Below are positions 1-6,456 of a DNA stretch of 12,039 nt, piece after piece (positions within the stretch are counted from its first letter, which is position 1; the number at the start of each line of letters is the position of its first letter). The notes under the pieces are model-generated. The model saw nothing but the letters and a program-made list of their open reading frames with translations, was not told the origin of the DNA and did not search any database. The DNA is taken from the NCBI GenBank assembly GCA_934467435.1, contig CAKSLR010000039.1:1-12039 (forward strand), in the 5' to 3' direction. The position numbers and the translations under genes were made by a program. Source of the DNA: an uncultured Eubacteriales bacterium. Its GTDB lineage: Bacteria > Bacillota > Clostridia > Oscillospirales > CAG-272.

Positions 1-245
1 CCCGGAGGGGGACGCCCGGAGGGGGGCGCAGGAGGGCTGCAGGGGGGCTGCAGCAGAAGAGCCGAACCGCGGCGAAACTGCCGTGGCGCTAGAAGGGCAA
101 TGCCCGGAGGGGGACGCCCGGAGGGGGACGCCCCCGGAGGGGGGGGACGCAGGGTGGTTGCAGGGGGGCTGCAGCAGAAGAGCCAAACCGCGGCGAAACT
201 TCCGTGGCGCTGGAAGGGCAATGCCCGGAGGGGGATGCTCGGAGG
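1..245. repeat. GC-rich tandem repeat, about 102-121 bp units
   Basis: Two full units and the start of a third are visible. Unit 1 runs 1-102 (it may be cut by the window edge), unit 2 103-223, and unit 3 begins at 224 and diverges after about 245. Each unit opens with one to three copies of a 14-mer of the form CCCGGAGGGGGACG, passes through a CTGCAG-bounded G-rich stretch, and ends with a conserved segment ending GAAGGGCAATG. Units 1 and 2 differ by substitutions and by the number of 14-mers. The open frames that cross this stretch are arginine/glycine-rich repeat translations and I do not regard them as genes. Function unknown. Confidence 0.8.
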
Positions 246-654
246 GGGACGAAAAAACGGTAAGCGCGCAGGGACGGAACCGAGGGAACACCGGCGTTCC
301 GGTGGGGAAAAACAGCGAAAAAAAGAGATCGGCGGCAGGGAGACGTGGGCAGCGCGCGGCAAGAGTGGAGCACGCACGTGTCATATTCCGCATTTAATCT
401 GCAGCAGTTTCTTTGGCTCGTGCTGTGGAAAACCATGTGGAAAACCGGGAATACGTGTGGAAATCCCATGGATGTATGTAGAAAACTACGTGTTTTCCGC
501 TGTTTGTGGTGGAAGAATCCTGTATTTTGCGAAAAAGTCCCCTGTTTTTGCGTGCAGCGCGTACTCTTGCGTTATGTTAGGTGGGAGACAGAAAAAAGCA
601 GGGCGAACCGCAAAAGGACAGTGCCGAACATCCGCCTCACAGACATGGCGCGGG
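246..654. other. Gene-free stretch with AT-richer island
   Basis: No convincing gene is visible. From about 365 to 600 the base composition becomes clearly less GC-rich than on either side. This part holds three TGTGGAAA-type motifs (424-464), a 6-bp inverted repeat GAAAAC/GTTTTC with a 5-nt spacer (481-486 and 492-497), and an A-run and T-run partly complementary at about 530-547. Open frames here run on into the flanking repeats, have no ribosome binding site and look like chance frames. Confidence 0.6.
424..464. promoter_or_regulatory. Cluster of DnaA-box-like motifs
   Basis: TGTGGAAAA occurs at 424-432 and again at 436-444, with a one-mismatch copy TGTGGAAAT at 456-464. The reverse complement TTTTCCACA fits the relaxed DnaA-box consensus TTWTNCACA. 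The first two are exactly 12 bp apart and all three have the same orientation. None is the strong TTATCCACA form, and no dnaA, dnaN or rpmH gene is nearby, so this is a candidate DnaA-binding or other regulatory cluster rather than a called origin. Confidence 0.3.
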
Positions 655-955
655 GCAAAGGCGCCGGGGGAAATGCGCGAAAAAAGGGAGCGGCGGGGGG
701 AGAGCGCGCCCTGCCCGTCCGCAGGGCGGGCGGCGCCGCGGCGACAGGGGAAATTCCGCGCGCAAAGGCGCCGGGCAAAGGCGCCGAGCAAAGGCGCCGG
801 GCAAAGGCGCCGAGCAAAGGCGCCGGGCAAAGGCGCCGGGCAAAGGCGCCGGGGGAAATGCACGAAAAAAGGGAGCGGCGGGGAGAGCGCGCCCTGCCCG
901 TCCGCAGGGCGGGCGGCGCTGCGGCAACAGGGGAGATTCCGCGCGCAAAGGCGCC
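655..955. repeat. Pair of about 116-120 bp direct repeats flanking a 13-bp array
   Basis: Copy A (about 655-774) and copy B (about 840-955) share nearly the same sequence. Each starts and ends with the 13-mer GCAAAGGCGCCGG, or most of it, and contains an A-run followed by AGGGAGCGGCGG. Each also has a hairpin GCCCTGC/GCAGGGC with a 6-nt loop (708-727 in A, 891-910 in B). Differences are a few substitutions and short indels in G-runs. The outer copies plus the inner 13-mers look like expansion by slippage or unequal exchange. No gene or promoter is evident inside. Confidence 0.8.
762..852. repeat. Seven tandem 13-bp repeats, GCAAAGGCGCCGR
   Basis: Seven back-to-back units begin at 762, 775, 788, 801, 814, 827 and 840. 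They are identical except for the last base, which is G, A, G, A, G, G, G in order. Each unit carries the palindrome GGCGCC. The array has no spacers, so it is a minisatellite-like tandem array and not a CRISPR. A period of 13 is not a multiple of 3, so it would not encode a simple peptide repeat in one frame. Confidence 0.9.
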
Positions 956-1695
956 GCGAAAGCGACACCCGATTCCGGCAAAAAGCGGGAAGGCGTACCG
1001 GGGCACGGTGCAGAATTCCGCCGGGAGTCACAGGGGGAACGTAAAAAGGGGAAGCGACACGGGGGCGATGCGGGAGGATAGAGGAAACCCGTGCGATATG
1101 ACAGGAATTCGGAGTTTCTCCGTGTGGCGGCGTGAAGAATGCGCCAAGGGTAAGGCGGGCAAACCGTGGCGGAGCGTTTTTTGTCGAAGGCGCCCGAAAC
1201 GCAAAAAACGGTAGCAGAGCGAGGCGCCGGGTTCGTTCAGAGTTGCGGCAAGGGGGAAAGCGGTGTTCTGACGGAGGAGGTCGGTGGGGGGAAAGAGGAG
1301 GCGTAGGGATACGAAGAACAGGGGGCGATGGAGGGAGCGGGCGGGATGCCGGCACGCTCCCCCTCTTCCCGGGGCGGGCGCGGATCCAATCATACGTCAA
1401 CAATGATAACCAACAAAGGTGACAATTGGCAAGGCGATACAAAAAGGCGCTTCTACTTCCCTGCCCGGTTTGATTGCGTGAGAGGCGCGGGGTGACGAGG
1501 GCGGCGCAGCGGGGCGGCGGGGCGAAAAAGACAGGCGCAAGACATCGCGGGGGCTCGGGGATGTTTTTTCTCGGGTGATATTTTGCGGAAGCCGGTCTGC
1601 GGAAGGCAGCGCCCTCACGCAGCGGGGGTGGCTCCGGGCGGGAGGCAAAGAGAAAGGCGAAGGCGGCTTGCAAGCGGGGCTTTGGCGGGTCTGGC
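956..1695. other. Gene-free stretch, no clear content
   Basis: I see no supportable gene here. Several long open frames cross it on both strands, as expected in GC-rich DNA, but they are arginine/proline-rich, mutually overlapping, and lack ribosome binding sites and recognisable domains. A short AT-richer islet at about 1383-1440 contains CAACAA/GACAATTG-like words and only a weak promoter resemblance. Nothing else stands out before the promoter at 1696. Confidence 0.6.
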
Positions 1696-1724
1696 TTGCA
1701 TTTTGCGGTGGCATCGTGTATAAT
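1696..1724 (+). promoter_or_regulatory. Sigma-A-type promoter of the lipoprotein peptidase gene
   Basis: The -35 is TTGCAT at 1696-1701 and the -10 is TATAAT at 1719-1724, with a 17-nt spacer. Transcription should begin near 1731, giving a leader of about 64 nt that includes the hairpin at 1756-1780. The first nine bases of the -35 region (TTGCATTTT) are the same as in the promoter at 5109-5137. Confidence 0.8.
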
Positions 1725-1755
1725 AAATCCGAAAAAAACATTTTGTACCACGGAA

Positions 1756-1780
1756 GGCGCCGCCGCTTTGCGGCGGCGCC
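1756..1780 (+). promoter_or_regulatory. Leader hairpin abutting the Shine-Dalgarno
   Basis: A perfect 10-bp stem GGCGCCGCCG/CGGCGGCGCC (1756-1765 and 1771-1780) closes a CTTTG loop; an inner C-G pair could make it 11 bp. Its last base is directly followed by the Shine-Dalgarno GGAGGGAGG at 1781-1789, and the start codon is at 1795. There is no U-tract after it, so it is not a terminator. It may stabilise the 5' end of the mRNA or modulate ribosome access. Confidence 0.65.
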
Positions 1781-1794
1781 GGAGGGAGGACGAT

Positions 1795-3387
1795 ATGCGC
1801 ACACGGAGAGGAAAATTGGCGGCGGGGGCATGCCTGCTACTTTTCTTTTGCCTGCTGCCGATTCTTTCGTGCAGCGGGAACCGCGGCGGGTGGGTGACGG
1901 TGGAAGCATCCGTCCCCGGCTACCGGACCGCCACCTTCGACCGATATCAGGACGGGGGGCTGACGTTGTATGCAGAACGCGGGGTATGCGAGAGCGAAGA
2001 GGAACTTGATTCCCTGTTTGACCGGGTACGGGGTGACATGGCGCAGGTGGCGGGGGCGTTTTCAATTGCCCCGGATGTGGTCTGCTACGTGATTGCCGAC
2101 CCTGCCGCCGCGGAAGGCGAGGCGGTCTTTGAAAACGGCATTCTTCTCGGCACGCGGGCGGCGATGGAGGGGGGCAGCGGGCGCCGGGCGCTTGTCGGGG
2201 CTTGCCTGCGGACCACCGAGCCGTGGAAACAATACGGCGCGTGCGCCACCGTATTCGGGGGTGCGGGGAAGGACGAGGAAGAACTGCGCGCCTACTATGC
2301 GGACGGCAACGACCCGACCCTGACCCTTTTCCCCGCGTATTTTCTGCGCGCGTTTTGCGCCGATTCCGACATGGCGGTGAAAACCGCCTGCTCGTTCGGG
2401 CCGTTTGTCCTCCTAAAGTTCGGTCTTGACGCGTTTCTTGCGGCGGACGCGACGGCGTACCGGACCGAATACCTCCACCATCTCGGCGTCGCGCGGCCGT
2501 TTTCCGTCGGGTGGGATCTTTCGTTCCTTTCCGGCGCGGCGTACCGCCTGTCGGCGTCTTCCGCCTACCCTTTGGTGATCGAAACAGCAAACCGCACCTA
2601 CTCCCTCAGCCCCATTGCCGCCGCCCGCGCCACCGCGCGCCTGGCGACGCCGGAGGACGTGCTCGCCTGCCTTGCCGAGGGGAACGCCGCGTGCGGGCGG
2701 ATGCTTGCCTACCTTTGCGAACATGCACCGGAGAGTTACGAATTTGTGCAGGCGCGCTATGCCGGGCATCTGTACTACTACATTTCCGACCACGAGGTGC
2801 GGACGCGCTGCGATGTGGACCGAAGAAGCATCTACCTGCGCGACCCGAGCGAGTGGGCGCACGAGACGGCGCACGCCATCACCCTAGCGGAGAACCCCGC
2901 CGAGGGCGCGTTTCTTGGCGAGGGGGTGGCGGAATTCCTTTCCCGGCGGGTCTCGGGGCAGATCTCGGACATCCACCACCGCTTTTTCCTTGCCTTTACC
3001 GACCCCGCCCTCCCGGGGGAGATGGCGGAGTTTGTTTCTGCCGTGCGCGCCCGTTACGAGGAGCGGGGCGGCAGTTTTGCCACGTTTGCCGACTTTGATT
3101 TTGCGCTGCTTCTGCGCACCATCGGGGAGACGACGCAAAAGAACCCCGCCTACCGGGAGGGGATCCCCTTCCCCCTGGCGACAACGCCGATCTGCCACAC
3201 CTACCTGTGCCCCGCCGGGGGCGGAAATGACCTGACCTACCCCGAGGCGTACGCGCTGACCGAATACCTGATAGTGACCTACGGGCCGGACCGGGTGCTT
3301 GCCTGCTGCGCGCGCTACGAGCCGGCGGCGGTTTTCGGCGCGGAGATTACCGCACTGCTTGCCGACTGGCGGGCAAGCCTCGCGTAA
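1795..3387 (+). CDS. Lipoprotein with HExxH zinc-metallopeptidase domain
   Basis: Predicted 530-residue membrane-anchored extracytoplasmic protein. The N-terminus has RR/K residues, a hydrophobic core at about 8-24 and a lipobox-like I-L-S-C with Cys26 as the lipidation site. Residues 356-360 read HETAH, an HExxH zinc signature, followed by G-E-G-V-A-E-F at 375-381. This matches the gluzincin / peptidase-MA pattern in which the Glu of the EG pair (here Glu376) is the third zinc ligand; Glu380 is an alternative. A helix-like segment at 483-502 (PEAYALTEYLIVTYGPDRVL) is typical of the end of such domains. Residues 130-154 and 197-215 look like a degenerate copy of the same fold. The ATG at 1795 is preferred because it has a strong Shine-Dalgarno; upstream in-frame TTG codons lie in the promoter. 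The family and substrate are not identified; peptidase activity is inferred from motifs. Confidence 0.8.
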   Translation: MRTRRGKLAAGACLLLFFCLLPILSCSGNRGGWVTVEASVPGYRTATFDRYQDGGLTLYAERGVCESEEELDSLFDRVRGDMAQVAGAFSIAPDVVCYVIADPAAAEGEAVFENGILLGTRAAMEGGSGRRALVGACLRTTEPWKQYGACATVFGGAGKDEEELRAYYADGNDPTLTLFPAYFLRAFCADSDMAVKTACSFGPFVLLKFGLDAFLAADATAYRTEYLHHLGVARPFSVGWDLSFLSGAAYRLSASSAYPLVIETANRTYSLSPIAAARATARLATPEDVLACLAEGNAACGRMLAYLCEHAPESYEFVQARYAGHLYYYISDHEVRTRCDVDRRSIYLRDPSEWAHETAHAITLAENPAEGAFLGEGVAEFLSRRVSGQISDIHHRFFLAFTDPALPGEMAEFVSAVRARYEERGGSFATFADFDFALLLRTIGETTQKNPAYREGIPFPLATTPICHTYLCPAGGGNDLTYPEAYALTEYLIVTYGPDRVLACCARYEPAAVFGAEITALLADWRASLA

Positions 3388-3400
3388 AGGGGATCCGCCG

Positions 3401-3454
3401 AAAAAAAAGCCCCCCGGCGCCCTCCCGCAAGGGAGGGCGCCGGGGGCAAGTTTT
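3401..3454. terminator. Bidirectional intrinsic terminator between convergent genes
   Basis: A 16-bp perfect GC stem (3411-3426 with 3431-3446) closes a GCAA tetraloop, of the GNRA class. Leftward it is followed by a run of eight U (A-run 3401-3408 on the + strand), a strong terminator for the methyltransferase gene, whose stop is only about 13 bp from the stem. Rightward it has a shorter TTTT at 3451-3454, so it should also stop transcription from the lipoprotein gene, less strongly. Confidence 0.9.
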
Positions 3455-3459
3455 CGGGA

Positions 3460-4977
3460 TCAGAGGTTCCCGCTCCGCATCTGCGCGGCGAGCAGCGCGT
3501 CACACGTCCGCTCGGAGAACACCCGCGTCATGGCAAGCTGCGAACCCATGTTGCGCAGCGCGGCGAGCGAGGGCAACGGCAGGTTGGCGAATGCCGAGGT
3601 GTTGATCTGTTTCGATTTGGAGATGATGCCGTAATACTTCCCGTAGAGCGAGGAATTCAGCACCACGTAAAGCCCGTAGACGGTGTTGAAATCCATTTCC
3701 CGGTCGTCGGCGTAATCAATGTAATTCAGTTTATTATGGGTGCTGATGTAACGCGCATAGGGAATCTGCGAGGCAAGGTACGCGCCGCAGAAGAGCGCTT
3801 TTTTATCGCTTTTTGCCGGCACGCGCTTGATAAAGAGCATATTTTTGTTCTTTTGCAGGAGCGAGGGCACGGTTTGCAGGATGTACTGGTTCTTGACCGC
3901 CGGGTGGGGGAAGGAAACCTGCCCGAGCTGAATGCTGTTCGGGTGGATGAGCGGCACGGCATCCCCTTCCCGCGTATCGCGCAGCAGTTCGGGGTGGCGG
4001 GATTCGATGGTCAGCCCGGTTTTCATCCGCAGCCCGAGCGAGGACAGCGTGCAGGGGAAGCGCGAAACGACCTCGAGCACCCTGGCTTCCTCTTCGCTCT
4101 TCAGGAGCAGGAGGGACGCATCCTCCTCCCGCACTGCCTCATCGTACGGCAGCGAGAGGTCGGTCGCCACCTCGCAGCTCTCCCCGAACGAGGTGGTCAT
4201 GCGCACCGTTGCGGGGCGCTGCCCCTCGGTGTTTTCGAGCAGCAGGATGAAGTTTTTGCGTGCCTCCTCCGGCAGACGATCGCTTTGCGGGCGATTGACG
4301 AAAAGATGCACGCGGCGCAGCGCGGCGTGGGCGAACAGATAGCGGCGGATTTTTTCCAGATACGCGCCCGAGGCAAACACCACCGGGAGGAGCAGTACCG
4401 CCTGCCCGCCGGGGGCAAGCAGAGACGAAACGGCGGCGGCAAAGAGGTAGCAGGCATCGGTCTCCCCGCTGCACAGGCGGCGGGAGAGCGCCATGGCGGG
4501 CGCATCGGGCGGGAGCAGTTCCCGCGGGGGATTGGAGAGAATCAGGTCATAGGACGGGGCGGCGAGCAGCGAGACCTGCCCGTCATCCGGCTTCATCGGG
4601 CCGCGGGCGAGCAGAAAATCTTCTTCTTTCACCGTCACATGCAGGCGGACTTTATAATCATGGTAGCACTTTTTGCGGATGCGCTCCAGATTATCGCGCA
4701 GCATGGGCAGAAAGCCGGCGTTCGTTTCGTAACAGGTGAGGGCGATTTCCTCCACCGTGCCGCCTTTTGCCAATTCTTCCACCATCGCGGCGGAAAGAAT
4801 GCCGGTGCCCGCGCCGGGATCCAGCACCGTCACGGCGGTTTTGTGCGGCAGCGTGGGCATCGATGCCATCAGTGCCGCCTGCTCTTTTTTGGTGAAAAAG
4901 CGGCCGAGGCGGACGTTTTTCTCCTTCACCTGGGAACGGACCAGTTTTTTGGTGTTACGGACAGCCAGACTCAGCAT
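3460..4977 (-). CDS. N6-adenine DNA methyltransferase (Eco57I/TaqI-like), atypical motif IV
   Basis: Predicted 505-residue S-adenosylmethionine-dependent DNA adenine methyltransferase of the gamma class. Visible motifs are: motif X-like LGRFFTKKEQAALMASM at 24-40, motif I LDPGAGTGIL at 52-61, acidic motif II Y-E at 83-84, D-F at 120-121 (motif III position) and catalytic motif IV S-N-P-P-R at 148-152. The C-terminal third, with YGLYVVLNSSLYGKYYG and then KQINTSAFANLPLP, resembles the target-recognition part of Eco57I/TaqI-like enzymes. Arg152 sits where an aromatic residue is expected, so activity is uncertain. The ATG at 4977 is chosen because AGGAGGTG lies 7 nt upstream; a TTG six codons further up is inside that Shine-Dalgarno. 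No restriction gene is adjacent, so it is an orphan methyltransferase or one whose partner lies elsewhere. Confidence 0.85.
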   Translation of the reverse strand: MLSLAVRNTKKLVRSQVKEKNVRLGRFFTKKEQAALMASMPTLPHKTAVTVLDPGAGTGILSAAMVEELAKGGTVEEIALTCYETNAGFLPMLRDNLERIRKKCYHDYKVRLHVTVKEEDFLLARGPMKPDDGQVSLLAAPSYDLILSNPPRELLPPDAPAMALSRRLCSGETDACYLFAAAVSSLLAPGGQAVLLLPVVFASGAYLEKIRRYLFAHAALRRVHLFVNRPQSDRLPEEARKNFILLLENTEGQRPATVRMTTSFGESCEVATDLSLPYDEAVREEDASLLLLKSEEEARVLEVVSRFPCTLSSLGLRMKTGLTIESRHPELLRDTREGDAVPLIHPNSIQLGQVSFPHPAVKNQYILQTVPSLLQKNKNMLFIKRVPAKSDKKALFCGAYLASQIPYARYISTHNKLNYIDYADDREMDFNTVYGLYVVLNSSLYGKYYGIISKSKQINTSAFANLPLPSLAALRNMGSQLAMTRVFSERTCDALLAAQMRSGNL

Positions 4978-5013
4978 CGGTGGCACCTCCTGCAAGAAAA
5001 ATTTCGTAATTTT

Positions 5014-5038
5014 GGAAAATTCGGGATCGAAATTTTCC
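5014..5038. promoter_or_regulatory. Inverted repeat in the methyltransferase leader
   Basis: GGAAAATT (5014-5021) and AATTTTCC (5031-5038) form a perfect 8-bp inverted repeat with a 9-nt spacer. It lies between the predicted start of the methyltransferase transcript (near 5044) and its start codon, so it could be an operator or an mRNA hairpin. No family of regulator can be named. Confidence 0.4.
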
Positions 5039-5050
5039 GATTCCCTCTAT

Positions 5051-5079
5051 ATTGTAGCATAAAATCAAGGCAGAATCAA
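5051..5079 (-). promoter_or_regulatory. Promoter of the DNA methyltransferase gene
   Basis: Read on the minus strand: -35 TTGATT (5079-5074), 17-nt spacer, -10 TACAAT (5056-5051), with TG one base upstream of the -10 giving an extended -10. It is back to back with the nuclease promoter at 5109-5137. Confidence 0.75.
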
Positions 5080-5108
5080 GAGCGCAAAAGATATTTTTCC
5101 CCATCTTC

Positions 5109-5137
5109 TTGCATTTTCGGGTCGAAAATGTTATACT
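5109..5137 (+). promoter_or_regulatory. Promoter of the YhaO/SbcD-like nuclease gene
   Basis: -35 TTGCAT (5109-5114), 17-nt spacer, -10 TATACT (5132-5137), with TGT in front forming an extended -10. Transcription should start near 5144, leaving a leader of about 28 nt. The sequence resembles the promoter at 1696-1724: both begin TTGCATTTT and both have AAA after the -10. Confidence 0.8.
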
Positions 5138-5171
5138 AAAGCCAAGAAAAACCGCAAAGGGGGTTCCCCAC

Positions 5172-6314
5172 ATGGAAGAACCAAAGACCGTCCGCATCCT
5201 GCACGCGGCGGATATTCATCTTGACAGCCCGTTCTCCCGCCTCTCGCCCGAGGAGGGCGCAGCGCGGCGGCGCGAGTTGCGGGAGGCGTTTGCCCGGCTC
5301 ACCGCCCTGCTGCGGGACGGGGATGTGGATGTGGCGCTGCTGGCGGGCGACCTGTTTGACCGGGAGTTCGTCACGCCCGCCACGGTGGAACTTCTTGTGC
5401 GGGAGTTTGCCGCCTGCCCGCACTGCCGCGTGGTCATCAGCCCCGGCAACCATGACCCCTACCTGCCCGGCGGGCTGTATGCCTCGGGCAAACTGCCCGC
5501 GAACGTGTATGTGTTCCGGGACGAGGCGCTCTCGTCCTTCGCCTTCCCCGAGATCGGGGTGGTGGTGCACGGGTTTGCCTTCCACGGTGACCGGCACGAG
5601 GCGGCGCCGCTTGCCGGCGCGCGGGCAGAGGCGGACGGGGCGCTGCATCTGCTGTGTCTGCACGGGGATGTGGGGGCGCCGCTCTCGAAGTACGCGCCGA
5701 TCAGCGAAGGGGATCTTGCCTCCTTCGGCGCCGCCTACGCGGCGCTGGGGCACCGCCATGTGGCGGGGGCGCCGAAGGAAGTCGGCACCTGCCGCTACGC
5801 CTATGCGGGGTGCCTGGTCGGGCGCAGTTTTGACGAGCCGGGCAAGGGCGGCGCGTGGCTGCTTTCCGCCACGCGCGGGGAGGACGGCGCGTGGCGTCTC
5901 TCCCCTTCCGAGAAGGTGACGCTTGCCGACCGGCAATACGCCACCCTGCCGGTGGATCTGACCGGGGCGGAGCAGGCGGGCGAGGCGGAAGAGCGCGTGC
6001 GCGCGGCGGTGGCAGCGTCCGGTTACGGGCAGGATACCTGCCTGCGGGTGGTTGCCGAGGGCGCGGTGGCGCCGGGGCTTTCGCTCCTTTCGCTGCCGGA
6101 CGCGGCGGCGCTCGGGCTGTTTTCGGTGGAATACAGCGACCGCACGACACCGACCTACGGGGCGGCTTTCCTCGAAAAGGATCTTTCGGTGCGCGGGGAA
6201 CTCTACCGCGCGTTGCTGCCCGCTCTGACAAGCGGCACGGCGGAGGAGCGTGCGGTTGCCGCGCGGGCGCTGCGCATGGGGCTCAGCGCCCTGGCAGGCG
6301 GGGATGTGGAATAA
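5172..6314 (+). CDS. YhaO/SbcD-like DNA repair exonuclease (metallophosphoesterase)
   Basis: Predicted 380-residue cytoplasmic calcineurin-like phosphoesterase of the SbcD/Mre11 group, which in this family are Mn-dependent DNA exonucleases. The opening H-A-A-D-I-H-L-D-S-P-F (11-21) is characteristic of the YhaO branch. The metal-binding signatures are all present: D14-x-H16, G-D60-L-F-D-R (59-64), G-N93-H94-D (92-95), H164-G-D and G-H-R-H196 (193-196, where GHxH is expected). The ATG at 5172 follows AAAGGGGG about 10 nt upstream; a TTG at 5109 is part of the promoter. YhaO-type proteins usually work with a YhaN ATPase, but no such gene follows: a terminator comes directly after the stop and the next gene is convergent. 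Either the partner is elsewhere or this copy acts alone. Confidence 0.85.
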   Translation: MEEPKTVRILHAADIHLDSPFSRLSPEEGAARRRELREAFARLTALLRDGDVDVALLAGDLFDREFVTPATVELLVREFAACPHCRVVISPGNHDPYLPGGLYASGKLPANVYVFRDEALSSFAFPEIGVVVHGFAFHGDRHEAAPLAGARAEADGALHLLCLHGDVGAPLSKYAPISEGDLASFGAAYAALGHRHVAGAPKEVGTCRYAYAGCLVGRSFDEPGKGGAWLLSATRGEDGAWRLSPSEKVTLADRQYATLPVDLTGAEQAGEAEERVRAAVAASGYGQDTCLRVVAEGAVAPGLSLLSLPDAAALGLFSVEYSDRTTPTYGAAFLEKDLSVRGELYRALLPALTSGTAEERAVAARALRMGLSALAGGDVE

Positions 6315-6319
6315 CGGAA

Positions 6320-6352
6320 GCGCGGGCGCCCTTCGGGCGCCCGCGCCTTTTT
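6320..6352 (+). terminator. Terminator of the YhaO-like gene
   Basis: A 12-bp perfect GC stem (6320-6331 with 6335-6346) with a TTC loop is followed by a C and five T (6348-6352). It begins 6 nt after the stop codon. Confidence 0.9.
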
Positions 6353-6363
6353 GATTTTGGGTT

Positions 6364-6424
6364 GCGTGACGGGGCGGCAAACGCAAAAAGAGAGCGTGAC
6401 GGAACGGCAAACGCAAAAAAGAGA
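6364..6424. repeat. Tandem 30-bp duplication beside a terminator
   Basis: Two near-identical units of about 30 bp occur at 6364-6393 and 6394-6424. Each reads GCGTGACGG, two variable bases, CGGCAAACGC, an A-run, then GAGA. Unit 2 has one extra A in the A-run and two substitutions. The second unit runs directly into the left arm of the palindromic terminator, whose first bases GCGT also match the unit start. Confidence 0.75.
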
Positions 6425-6447
6425 GCGTCCCGGGACGCTCTCTTTTT
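6415..6447. terminator. Bidirectional terminator downstream of the rubrerythrin gene
   Basis: An uninterrupted 22-bp palindrome (6421-6442) is flanked by A6 on the left and T5 on the right. As RNA it forms about 9 GC-rich pairs around a CCGG loop, with U-tracts in both directions. It terminates the perR-rubrerythrin transcript on the minus strand, and would also back up the YhaO terminator on the plus strand. Confidence 0.85.
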
Positions 6448-6456
6448 GTGCGGCGA

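Noticed and set aside
424..464. Chromosomal replication origin
   Set aside because: Only relaxed DnaA-box matches, no dnaA/dnaN/rpmH/recF context and no AT-rich unwinding 13-mers; kept only as a candidate binding cluster.
762..852. CRISPR array
   Set aside because: The 13-bp units are contiguous without spacers and far too short; no cas genes nearby.
1383..1440. Minus-strand promoter TTGCCA-18-TATCAT in an AT-richer islet
   Set aside because: Both boxes are weak, the spacing is off, and no gene or RNA follows it.
486..1802. 438-residue open frame on the minus strand, with other long frames at 100-1044 and 345-1214 on the plus strand
   Set aside because: They overlap each other in several frames, translate repeats into Arg/Pro/Gly/Ala-rich chains, lack ribosome binding sites and show no domain. 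Long chance frames are expected in GC-rich DNA.
3736..5139. 467-residue plus-strand frame opposite the methyltransferase gene
   Set aside because: It is the antisense shadow of a clearly recognisable methyltransferase and has no start signal.
3460..6314. Methyltransferase plus SbcD/YhaO-like nuclease as a defence system
   Set aside because: They are divergent with separate promoters, the nuclease has housekeeping repair motifs, and no ATPase, helicase or restriction component is present.
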